A stretch of 64,000 bases of DNA from Owenia fusiformis (Eukaryota > Annelida > Polychaeta > Sabellida > Oweniidae), in contig CAIIXF020000011.1 in NCBI GenBank assembly GCA_903813345.2, forward strand, positions 30,682,166-30,746,165, in the 5' to 3' direction. The notes beneath the pieces were generated by a model that saw only the letters and a program-made list of their open reading frames with translations, had not been told where the DNA came from and searched no databases. The stretch's first letter is position 1, and each line of letters opens with the position of its first letter. This document shows positions 37,300 to 50,000 of the stretch, piece by piece. A program made the translations under genes and the position numbers.

Positions 37300-37317
37300 A
37301 TGGACTATGACTTCTGA
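37300..37317 (+). other. Upstream ORF 3 overlapping the ARID1 start
   Basis: A five-codon ORF (MDYDF, stop TGA) starts 7 bases before the main ATG in another frame and ends inside the coding sequence. Initiation there would favour termination-reinitiation or leaky scanning. Confidence 0.35.
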
Positions 37318-38035
37318 CAGTAATTCTGGTAATATTGTGATGAGTAACAAGCTAAAATCGGCTAATCAAAGCCCAGAAACGAACAACACAATGGAAAACT
37401 TTCAAGATGGAGGACAAAACATGAACTCCGATCAAAATCGAGCAGATTTCAATCCCAATATTGAAGGCCCTCGTATGAATTCGAACATGAATAGTTTCCC
37501 TCAGGGTGGTGGGGATCAACGAATGGGGGATGGAACTATGAACAGGATGAATGATAATACGCCAAATGCTCAAATGCAGGGTTATAATGGTGGTTATAAC
37601 CAGGGGAACTTCAACATGGGAGATCAACATGGCGGTCCAGGAAGTGACTATGGGCCACAGAATAATCAGTACAATCAGTACAACCAGCAGAATATGAGGC
37701 CTGGGTATCCTCAGGGTCCAGGTCAACCATCCATGCCACCCCGCCCAGGCATGGGTAATCAAAATATGGGAGCAGTGCCCCCATTCAACAGCCAGCAGCA
37801 GCAACAGCAGCGGTTCATGTCTATGTCTGGCGCAAGCATTCAGCAACAAAGTGGCCCAACACCGACCCTGAATAAGCTCCTTACGGACAATGGTACGGGT
37901 CAGCCACAGCCACGTCAAAATGAAATGACAAATATGCCTTACAGCTCAATGCAACAGCAGCAGCAAAATTGGGGAGGACAGCGTAGCTCAATGAACAATC
38001 CATATCAACAACAAATGCAAGGTGTACGACATCAG
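37307..38035 (+). CDS. ARID1: ARID1 exon with the start codon
   Basis: 243 codons ending at CAG|GTGAGT in phase 0. It is Asn/Gln/Gly/Met-rich with a short polyQ (Q163-168) and the conserved TPTLNKLL motif. A possible acceptor (TTCTGACAG at 37320) just after the ATG means an alternative first exon could replace this start. Confidence 0.82.
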
Positions 38036-41000
38036 GTGAGTGAACCAAACAATAATCAGAAGTCAGTCGTGTACGCAGTAGATTTTTTGTAATATTCTCG
38101 TTTACCATAGGCTTTATTTTCAGGTATATTGAAGGTTGTGTAATGAAAGATGGAATAGGCCACACTCATAGGCATCATTCCTTTGTCTTGAATGATTCAC
38201 ATATAACCATCACCAATAATGTATAATTTATTTAGATACAAAATAGATATAACTTATTGAAATGAAATGTGTTTGTTTTGGTTGAACACATGTGCTCACT
38301 GTTCAAAGTTACTTGATAGCATTTTAAATTTGGAGGCAAAATTGGATTGTGAAAGGACAGCTGGCGGATTTGCTAAATGCCATTCATTGATTGGTTAGAA
38401 TTCTTTGTCATACACACAATTAATCATCTGCATTATTCCCAGTTAACATTTAACAAAGCCAATATATTACTTGGAATTTTTACTTTTCCCATATTATGTA
38501 ACAGGCTCATTTGCAGCCAAAATATACTATTGTACAGTAATTTTTGGGTTATTATTGAGATTAAATTCTCTGGCATCAATACTGAGGTGTACTTATTGAT
38601 CTTTCGACATGTACAGTTAACCCATTTATCTATCAAAACATACAATATTGCTTGATGGAATTAATGATTCAGAAGGTTCAGCTATAAAGGGTTAGGTAAC
38701 TTAGCCATGTGCTTTTGTTTATTTATTCCCTAAAGTGTAATATGTCATCTGTTCATTGGTGTTTTATAATTACAATGTTGCTATGGTTACAAGTATGAAA
38801 CTGACAAGTAGAGAGTTTATTATTATCTATTACAGATGGAGTTATTGCGTTCTTATTTTATTTACTGGAATTTTGCTTGTTAACCATTTCAATGAAGAGA
38901 ATTATTATCAATGATGGAAAACGAGTAAACATTTTGAAGTGAAGAAATAATTCAAAATTTGGGATAATGTTTTTTTTACATTTGTCAATTTTACATTAAC
39001 TTAACTCTTTCACATTGCATTTAGTCTTCAATTACTTTTATTCAAAACTAGGAAAGATGATAACTATATCTGATTGTTGTTGTTGTTTTTGCATTGTTCA
39101 ACACCTGATGGTTGTTCAACATCTATTCTCTATTGGTTTTTCTGCATCTTAACTGTTATTCATCACCTAATGGTTGTCCTACATCTATACTTGAAAGCTC
39201 ATGGTTGTTCATTCAATATCTTTTGGTTGTGTCACATCTATCTTGATTGTTGTTCAACATTTATTGGTTTTTCTGCATCTTAGCTGTTATTCATTACCTA
39301 ATGGTTGTCCTTCATCTGTAGTTGAAAGCCCATGGTTGTTCGTTCAACATCTTTTGGTTGTGTCACATCTATCTTGATTGTTGTTCAACATTTATTGGTT
39401 TTTCTGCATCTTAACTGTTATTCATTACCTAATGGTTGTCCTACATCTATACTTGAAAGCCCATGGTTGTTCATTCAACATCTTTTGGTTGTCCCACATC
39501 TATCTTGATTGTTGTTCAACATCTATTGGTTTTTCTGCATCTTAACTGTTATTCATTACCTAATGGTTGTCCTACATCTATAGTTGAAAGCCCATGGTTG
39601 TTCGTTCAACATCTTTTGGTTGTGTCACATCTATCTTGATTGTTGTTCAACATCTATTGGTTTTTCTGCATCTTAACTGTTATTCATTACCTAATGGTTG
39701 TCCTACATCTATACTTGAAAGCCCATGGTTGTTCGTTCAACATCTTTTGGTTGTCCCACATCTATCTTGATTGTTGTTCAACATCTATTGGTTTTTCTGC
39801 ATCTTAACTGTTATTCATTACCTAATGGTTGTCCTACATCTATAGTTGAAAGCCCATGGTTGTTCGTTCAACATCGTTTGGTTGTCCCACATCTATCTTG
39901 ATTGTTGACCAACACCTATTGGTTGTTGTGCATCTTAATTTTTATTCAACCCCTCATAGTTATTCAATATGTATTAGTTATCCAGGGCTTTCAGAAACGC
40001 GTCCTTAACATTTAAGGATGCGTTTTAACGTCCTTAAAGTTTCTTTTCTAGAAGTTGATTTCCGAACGAATTATTTCGAGGCCTGTGATAGGACAATCAC
40101 TTTAAGTCGTTGCTACGATACCCAGCGGTAATCGGTATGAGTCCTATGATTGGCCACGATTGTTGATCGCGTTGCATCTTATTAATTTCAACTAATCAAG
40201 TTACTGGATTTGTTACGCATGCTCATAAAACAGGTGTAATAAATGGAACCTCACAGATATTGCCCCCAGTGAAAATTGCTTCTAGATGCGAAAAGAAAAT
40301 GCGTATTAATGGTTGACTATTAGTTATCTCTTTCAAGTGAAGGTACCAATATCATTTAGTGACCTTCTAGACATGTAGAATGCTGATTTAGGCCGATATT
40401 ACTTTTCATCAATTTTTTCGTTCAGTGTGAAAGTGTGACTTTGAATTCCCAGGAACCTTTTTTCACGGTACACGCTTTTTTGAGGGGGGATTCACTTTTT
40501 GAAAATCAATCCGTCCAAGGGATACACTCTTGGTCAAACATACTGAAAGCACTATTATCTCATTAATAAATGTTCAACAATGTATGGTCCCTCCATATAT
40601 GTACAGGGGTTTCACTAGAATTTCTCATCATAGGCTAAATAAATGAAAACAGGCACAATTAATTAAAATCATGAATTTAACATGGCAAAGTTGAAAAGTC
40701 CCTTAAAACAACAGGCGATTTTGTGAAAACAACCAGTGAAAATCGCCTGTTGCCTGCTGATAATGGAATAGTCCTATAGTAACACAGCTGACTGGTTAGG
40801 AAAAATTCTATCTCAGTTTAATGAAAAATAACAAAGAAAAAATTTTGAGAGGTATTTCAGAACTTTTTTGTTACAATTTGAACATTTGACTGAAGAACAA
40901 TAATTACCCTTTGGTGTTAGAACACAGAAGATAAAGGATCTCATGTAAATTCTAAAAAAATTTCAATTGAACTCGTCTTGTCACAGTCATTCTTATGTTA

Positions 41001-44000
41001 TCATATATCTAGAGGATCCGATGGTTTTCAACTTTTGGAATGATTTGGGACAGTCTCACAGTGACTCGACCACTGACTGATAATATACATAATTCAAAAT
41101 AAGTCAGACTCGACCAAAACATTTAAGTGACAACTGTCTGTTTATAATTGCGTTTATTAATAAAATACGTTTGGTGAACATGTGTTTGTTTTATCATATT
41201 TTGGTCGATAATGTTTGGTCAAAGGAATTTGAGGAAATTTTGATTCAATGATGTTTTGATAGATAGAAACTTGTTGTTAAGTCCCAGGAGAACTGTTTCT
41301 TGACAGATATAAAGATCATCATTAAATCAGGATCATTGTTAATTAATGATCACTTCATTATGATAGCCTTATTAGATTAATAAAAAAACGCTTTGTCATT
41401 TTGGTATGTAAAATGCCATAACTGTTGATATTACGTCCCCAGTGGGACTCTGCCCTGTCAACCCTCACGCATTAGGCGTGATTGTCAAGCATTTGCTGGA
41501 AAAATTGAAAGCACACATCAGTTTTGCATGTATCATAAAATGTCACGCAAATCACGCATTATGTTGATATTTAAAAAGAATTGTTCTTTATAAAATGCTG
41601 ACACAGTGAAAAACCGAACACCGAAAAAAAGCGGATGCATTCCGTTCAGACTTTTCACGTGAATTACGTATATGTCACGCATTTGGTTTGAAATATGTGT
41701 ATATGTCACGTATTTGCTTCAAAATATTTTGTACCCACCCCCCTGGTTTGTGATAAAATTGACATCCATTTCACCTTCTTGGCTTCGCTTTTTGCACAAA
41801 CTGTTTTAAAGTATAGCTACTTTGCATTTACATTGATTTACAGCATCTCAAAATCACTTGCTTTTCCAGGCAAGGTTTAATTTAACCATTTTGGAAAATC
41901 AAGAAATGATTATGTTTTTTGATGTTATGAATTGTACACTCATCTGTCTATCTGTCTGTCAATTATATTTGAAATTTTAATTTGAAAATTGCCATTTTTA
42001 TTAACCAGTGCAACATTTTGTGAGAAATCAGTTTTTTCGTGAATCCTTGTGGTTCTATTTTCTATCAATTTACATTATTGGTCGAAGCTCTTTGCCTAGT
42101 TTTGGAGAAATCAGTTTTTATGACGTCACCACAAGATACCATTCATATACCAGAATCTCTTTGTAAATAAATGGTGACTTGTCTCTGTAGCAATGGAATG
42201 CTACTGTGAACTCAGTTGGATCACCAAGTGAGTATGAGTAAGTCTGGGTTACAAAGACACTCACTCATGCATCACTGATCAGTCTCTCATTGATCAGTCT
42301 CCATCCAACTTGTGTTTGAGTGAGTATATGTGATGCGCATTACTCATCATGATTGACCATGACATCCCATTTCTTCTCAGCCTTGAGATGTCTCTGGTGA
42401 AACAGAAAGATGCTTATCAGAATGTATATTGCTTGCATACTAAGCCTTTCATAAGTTGCATTTGCTCGACTTTCCTTCTTAAAAGAGAGCTTCGTCTTCA
42501 CTCTTTCAGTTTACAATAAATCTCTGCGAGGTAGGTTTGAAATGATTTATGACCCGGGCTGTCACGGGCATCGTTTGTGAAGTGTAGGGCTACTAAACTG
42601 TAACATAGTCTTTATAAGGCAGAGGGTAGTTTGTTACCAGACTCTGTGCACAGGGTAGCTTTTCAATCAATGTATAGAATAAATTCTATATTCAGTTTGG
42701 AATAGTTGGACAGCTGTCTACCTGCTTGCCTACTTCATACTTATTATTTACCTGGGTGTTGTTAAAGGAATATTCCTTGCCAGACCCGTTCTCTCTTGAT
42801 ATGGTAGCTATAATCATATGTATAGTTTCCATATTTACCAAAACATGGGAAAATGTTTTAATATGGTCAATATTGATCATTTAAAAATCGAGTGCTTATT
42901 TCCAGTGAGCTGCCATCTTTTAAGATTTCTTGCAGGAAGTGATGTCATCAACTCTCAACTTCTATAACCTTGCCCATAACAGTACAGGAAAGTAGCACAA
43001 AATCATTTCTAGACAAGTGATCATAACTTTCTGTGCACAAATATTTTCAGGGCTTGTCAACTTAGAATAAAAGAAGAGATTTTCAGAAGGATTAAATAAG
43101 ATACAAAGTTGAAAAAGAATATTTAGCTGGTTTTGTAATTCTTAATAGCTCCTCACCTAATGCTATATGCAAAGTTGAGAGTCGATGACATCACTTCCTG
43201 TGTGAAATTTTAAAAGATGGCAGCTTACTGGAATTGAGCATCACATTTCTAAGTGATCAAATTTGACCATATCAAAACATTTTTGCGTGTTTTGCTAAAC
43301 ATGGCAAGCATATATATGGTTATAGCTACCATATGAGGAGAGAGATGGTTTGGCAAGGAATATTCCTTTAATATATATGTATATTATAGTCTGGCAGAAA
43401 TATAGGGTATTTTGACATTCAATCGTTTTCTTCGGATTACAATGTTTTTTTAACTTATCAACATGAATATAGGATTGGGACCTCAAAACCACCGGATGCC
43501 GGTGCGGCACCCTTGGGCAACTCTCTACAGAGCATTTCTTATACCCCCCTGATAAAATATACAGGGGGTACTATAAGACACCCTCATATCTCAGATACTG
43601 ATAAATATATTAACTTGAGATTTTCAGGAATTAGTTTTAGTATGATGCTTGACATGTATGACAAAAATCAAGAAAAAATCTTAATCCGTTGCTATAGCAA
43701 CAGTAACAGAACACTATTTGTTACCGTAGAGATGCATTATTTTGCTGATTTTCAACATTTCTTCATATAGTTGATTCTTAAACTAGTATATAGTATTACA
43801 CTAGTATATAGGACACTGCATATTTTATATTTAGTATATACATGTATATCAAATGAAATCTAATGCATTCATACAGTAGTGAGGTTGGCATATAGTCGGT
43901 CTAGACTTTGGCATTTAGAACATGCATCATAATAAAATCTATTGAATTATACAATAGAGAGGTTGGCATAGTCTAGATTTTGGCATAATGTCTAAATTTC

Positions 44001-47000
44001 ATAAGCATTGGCTTTCCTCATCTGAGCAATCAGACTACTGGGGGCCCTGTATAGCTTCTGGGGGCCACTGGGGACCATCGTATAGCTTTTAAAGGCACTG
44101 TAAATATTTGATTTAACATTGAATTCAATTTCTCTAACAGTGAAATTTAATGGCCATGAAACATTTCAGATTGACAACATCGTGAATTTTTTGTCAGTGA
44201 AAACTTGGGCTTACTTCTGGGGGCTACTGGGGGCCCTCGTATGGCTTCTGGGGGCCACTAGGGGCGCCTGTATAGCTTCTGGGGGCTCCAGTTTAGCTTC
44301 TTGGGGACACCAGGGGGCCACCATATAGTTTTTGGAAGCCACCATATAGCTTCTTGGGGCCCCTGTATAGTTTCTTGGGGCCATTAGGGGCCACCATACA
44401 GCTTCTGGGGGCTACCATATAGTTTCTGGGGGCCACTGGATGTCATCCTATAGCTTCTGGTGTCTACTGGGGGCCACCGTATAGCTTCTGGGTGCCATCA
44501 TATAGCTTCAGGGGGCTACCATATAGCTTCTTTGGGCCACTAGGGGCCCCTATATAGCTTTTGGGGCCCACTTTAAAGCTTCTTGGAGCCACCGTATAGC
44601 TTCTGGGTGCCATCATATAGCTTCTGGGGCCTACCATATAGCTTTTTGGGGGCCACTTTAAAGCTTCTTGGAGCCACTGGGGACCACCACATAGCTTCTG
44701 GGGGCTACTAGGGGCCCCTGGATATGCTTCTTGGGGCCACCATATAGCTTTCCGGGGCCACCATATAGCTTTAAGGGGGCACTAGGGGCCACTGTATAGA
44801 TTCTGGGGGCTACTGGGGGCCCCTGTATAGCTTCTGGAAGTCACCATATAGCTTCAAGGGGCCATTTGGAGCACCTGTATAGCTTCCCGGGGGCTACCAT
44901 ATATACCATGGGGGCTACTAGGGGTCCCTGTATAGCTTCTGGGGCTCCTGTTTAGCTTCTTGCGGACACTGGGGGGCCACCATATAGTTTTTGGGAACCA
45001 CCGTATAGCTTCTGGGGGCCCCTGTATAGTTTCTTGAGGCCATTGGGGGCCATCGTACAGCTTCTGGGGCTACCATATAGCTTCTGGGGGCCACTGGATG
45101 CCATCCTATAGCTTCTGGCGGCTACTTGGGGCCTCCGTATAGCTTCTGGGTGCCATCATATAGTTTCTGGGGCCTACCATATAGCTTCTTGGGGCTACTA
45201 GGGGCCCCTGTATAGCTTTTGGGGGCCACTGTGAGGCTTCTTGGAGCCACTGGGGACCACCATATAGCTTCTGAGGGCTACTAGGGGCCTCCGTATAGCT
45301 TCTGGGTGCCATCATATAGTTTCTGGGGCCTACCATATAGCTTCTTGGGGCTACTAGGGGCCCCTGTATAGCTTTTGGGGGCCACTGTGAGGCTTCTTGG
45401 AGCCACTGGGGACCACCATATAGCTTCTGAGGGCTACTAGGGGCCGCTGGACATGCTTCTGGGGCCCACCATATAGCTTTCCGGGGCCTCCGTATAGCTT
45501 TAAGGGGGCACTAGGGGCCACTGTATAGATTCTGGGGGCCCCTGTTTAGCTTCTGGAAGTCACCATATAGCTTCTGGGGGCCATTTGTAGCCCCTGTATA
45601 GCTTCTGGAGGCTACTAAGGGTCCCTGTATAGCTTCTGGGGGCCATCTTATAGCATCTTGGGGCCACTGGGGGCCCCTGTATAGCTTCTGGGGCCACTGG
45701 GGTCCATGGTATAGCTCCTTGGGGCCACTGGGGGCATTTTTTCTTGAAAATTAATCTATTTTGCCAGATTTGGTGGCTGTCGAGGTGGGGTAAAATTAAA
45801 TTACAATTTTTTTTTCAAATTCATGTGACTATTTATCTCTTAAGCAGCACTTTTTTTTTACCTAGGGAGCATAACCTTTTCAAGAAGTGTTATTTTTGAA
45901 ATGTAAAAACCTGATTATTAAGTGATGTTACCATAGCAACTGAAATGTTAGATATATTACATAAACCATATGATGAATTATTTCATCTTTACTTCTAATC
46001 ATGTATATAACAGATACATATATACTTCAGATGCTTTAAGAATCAAGAATATGAAGAAAATTATGAAAATCAGCAAAATAATGCATTTCTACGGTAACAA
46101 ATATTGTCTATTTCTGTTGCTATAGCAACGGATTAAGATATTTTCTTGATTTTTGTCACATGTGTCAAGCATCATACTAAAACCAATTCCTGAAAATTTC
46201 AAGTTAATATATTTATTAGTGTCTGAGATATGAGGGTGTCTTATAGTACCCCCTGTATATTTTATCAGGGGGGTATAAGAAATGCTCTGTAGAGAGTTGC
46301 CCAAGGGTGCCGCTCCGGCATCTAATGGTTTTGAGGTCCCAACCCTATATTGATGCTGATAAGTTAAAAAAACATTGTAATCCGAAGAAAACAATTAGCT
46401 TTGAAGTTTCTGCCAGACTATTAGTTGAAGCCAATATAACCTAATATAACCTAGGGGTGCTAATATACCCTAGGGGTGCTAATATACCCTAGGGGACTTT
46501 TTTCCTTATTGGAAATAGCTCTAATATTACACCCTTAAACAATTTAGAAGAACATGCCTTTTCTGAATCTCAACAAGTGGTTTTGAAGTGATCATCTTAC
46601 ACAACAGATAGTAATGTATTGATTACCTTAGTTCCCACACTCTTTAGTCTCCTTGTTTGGCCTGTCTTGTTTACCTTTCACAGTAAGAGTGATAGTAATT
46701 AGGCTGGAGGCTAAATAAGTTTATTGATACACTACAGAGATACCTGGAAAAGTGGAAAGGTCATCTTTGTAAGTGGTTTGGCCTTGTGATTATTTTTCAG
46801 TGTCTGTTAAGTGATAAGAATATTTTGGAATGTACTTCTTTTACAATTCTTGACTATGGTGCCTATTATACACAGCAGAATTAGATCACTTTGTTATGAA
46901 ACATTTTGATAAAAATCTAGGCGAGGAACAATTTTGTGCATGTTTAACACTTCAAAATCCTTCAAAAACCTTTTTGTCAGAATGCTCTGTAACGAAGCAA

Positions 47001-50000
47001 TCAAACCTGCTATGTAATTTTGTCACATGTGCTAAAATAGTATTTGAATCAATCAATTCAATCAATTATGTTAACGTTATCAATCCCAATGGTTTGAATT
47101 GTTTGAAATGATCTGATGTTTTTCAGAATATGTTCAATAGCCATGTGCAAAAGCACATGTGTTTCTTGAGTACACAAAACATTCAGTATCAATGAATGGC
47201 ATGATGGTAGTAAATAAATCACTCTGAGGTCACATTAACCTCATCAGTTTATATTAATAGATTTCCTGACATATTAATAAGACCATTAGATGATTGCATA
47301 AGTCTGATTGGGAGCTGTATTTTCATGGCCAACGTAATCAATCAATTCAATGTACTTGAGAATAGAGATAACTAGATCAAGCTGAACAGATTATGAAAGC
47401 CGTATTTATTGGTAAATATTGACTTAAAGTTGCAGTCAGCTGTTATGTGGCTATTATTTAAGGGTCAACCAGTTCTGCCTCCTACTCTTTCTAGTATTTA
47501 CAAGATTAAGTACTCTGAAGTTTCAAGGTTACACTAAGTGTTAGTTATTTGTCATTCATTCATAAAGCTTAACACAAAATCCTCTTCAAGGACGCCAGAC
47601 TTTTTTTTTTCTCCTGTGTTCAGTGTCAATAAAAATTAATCTATTTTTTCTTGGTCATCTAATTGATTTATTTGACTAGTTGTCAGTATGAAAAAGGGAA
47701 TGCGGATGTGAATAAGATGTGTAAAAATAGATAGAGCTTTGTATTGATGTTGAGATGACCCCTTTAGCACTGTTTCATTTCTGAATTGATCTTAACAAGG
47801 TAGCTCATAGTTAATGACTTATTTATAGCTATTTAAATGCCTACATTACAGTACATTGTCATGTATGCTATAATTAATTGCAATGTTATTATACTGCTAT
47901 ACTCAAAACAGGGAAAGCCCTTGTTAATGCTTTAACTGTAGTCTAAGACTCTAAACAAATAATATGAGTGCATTTTTTGAAATCAAACAATATAAGGTAC
48001 TGAACATATATTTGACGTCCCTGGCTAAAGTTTAAGCTCATGTGCAACTTGCAAAGGAAATGGAAAAGTAGTGCAATGGTGCATAGGTCATGTTGATAAA
48101 GATACACGTGGGGTAATTAAATCAGTAAATTGTCTATTAGTCTTCAGATCCTATTTTATTGTATGTTTTGTTCAAATCTTCATACAAATTAAGCTAAGTC
48201 TTGATTAACTGGATTAAAGATGCATATTGACAGACTTGTTAGTAGTTATGGGGTCATGTTTTTGAAGCATGATCTGTTATAGTATTGATGGGCTTAGTTT
48301 GTAATTTATTAATAGAAATCGTAGCATCCTAGTATTCTACACCCTCATTAAGGTTATCGTAACCTCTCTTGTGATGTACTTGTTTTAGACCACATGTACT
48401 TTGGTTATTGTGTTTTGACATGATAAATATTCATTCAGTAATATAATAGCATTTTGAAGGGTTCTGTCTAATCAGATTGTTTTTAATGAGATTTATTACC
48501 GTGAGGGGATTCCCCTTATTCTTTTAACCTAGTAGAGATAATGCTATCAGTCAGCCTATCTTGAGGAATAAAAGTGTAGATGTTTTGATCATTTAAATTG
48601 ATCATTTGTGAATGGAACCGTGCGTGGTATAAACATTCTATTGAAAATTTGAAATTATTGAAATGCAAGTTAGTATTGTTAAGAAAATCTTAGCTAGGAC
48701 TTAATAGAAAGTATGATCGGTTTTTGTTGTTTTGATGTCTTCCTATTTAAGTTTAATCTGGGAAAACATAATGCAAAGACCCTTTTAAGTATTCATAATA
48801 TTTTATCCTAATTTTTTCTACCAGCAACAGCAGCAGCCACAAGGGATGTACGATCCAGCTACCCAACATCGTGTCCGACCGAACGTTCCGGCATCTTTTC
48901 CCCAACAACAGTATGGTGGTCAACAATTTCCACCATCATCTCAACAACAGTATAGAATGCCACAGAACAGTATGCAGTCAAGACCAGGGATGGGACCCCC
49001 ACCCTACAATCAACAGGTACATGCTTTGCTTAGTTCAGCAGATTAAAATCACTTAATATATAGTTAAACATACAGTCTAAGATACAGACTCAAGAGTTCA
49101 GACTTGGATTGATCAAGCATGGTTTTAACTGGATATTGTCACTTGTGTATATTATGGCCAATATGTTTTACATAGTGTCAACCTTGATAAAAAGTGTTCA
49201 CCTTGATACATGTTCAGATTAGTGATGTTGGTATATAGAGGTTTTGCTGTAAACTTTATGAGTGATGGTCAGGAGCTATGGATACTGCCACAATGAATCC
49301 ATTGAGTATGTTAATTGATATTCTTGTGACTGTGTCTTAGACTGTATACAAATAGACCCTTTGTCAGCTGAACACTTTCATACTGTACCTGTAGATGTTC
49401 TTCAATTATCAACTGACTTTATCATAAAATTCTTTTCAATTGTAATTGAAGTAAAATGCTGTTCTTCAAACATATGTAATTCAGTGATTTTTATATTAAT
49501 AGCACTGGTTATTACTATAATTGTGTTCAGCTGACATTTAGTTATTTAACAACTATACTTAAGCTAGTTAGTCATAAGGTTGATTTCCTCAGTAATAAGG
49601 TGCCCAGTCCAGGGGCTGCATCAGAAAAAATGAGAACATGCAAGACAAATGAAAACACAGGTAGCAGCTTATTGGAAATTGCAATTTTAATATGGAAACA
49701 GTTGCAACCAAAAAACAGACAATTTTGATGAAAAGAACCTCAGAATTTACCAGTTTCCTGCTCGTAATGAACCCCTCCCTGAAAATGGGACCAGATTAAT
49801 ATTTCAATGTCATTCAAAAATGATAACACTGCAGATGCCTCAAAACATAAAATTGAACTGAGTATGTATTGAGTTTTTGTACCTCATTGAATCAGCAAAC
49901 ATGATCATTATTGCTAGCTTTGCTTTCATTATAAGGTTGGGTAATAAAAACAGTGTCAATGCTCTTGCATTCTAACTATGCTTCAGATATATTAATATAA

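Larger units (their letters stand above)
38036..48824. other. ARID1 intron 1 (10.8 kb)
   Basis: No coding exon is seen. It holds a 131-bp minisatellite, two dispersed repeats, a palindromic TTAA MITE and a 3-kb foldback element with a G-rich minisatellite (listed separately). The region 46.5-48.8 kb is AT-rich and unremarkable. The stretch 41440-41720 repeats the word TCACGCATT/TCACGCAAA several times. Confidence 0.7.

Noticed and set aside
37352-37918. 188-codon minus-strand open frame
   Set aside because: It is antisense to the first ARID1 exon and is explained by that exon's biased codon composition. It has no recognisable domain.
43513-46394. Similar open frames in the two foldback arms (GNSLQSISYTPLIKYTGG...)
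   Set aside because: They are similar because the arms are inverted copies. The differences between them are mostly non-synonymous and both ends run into arm boundaries, so coding is unlikely.
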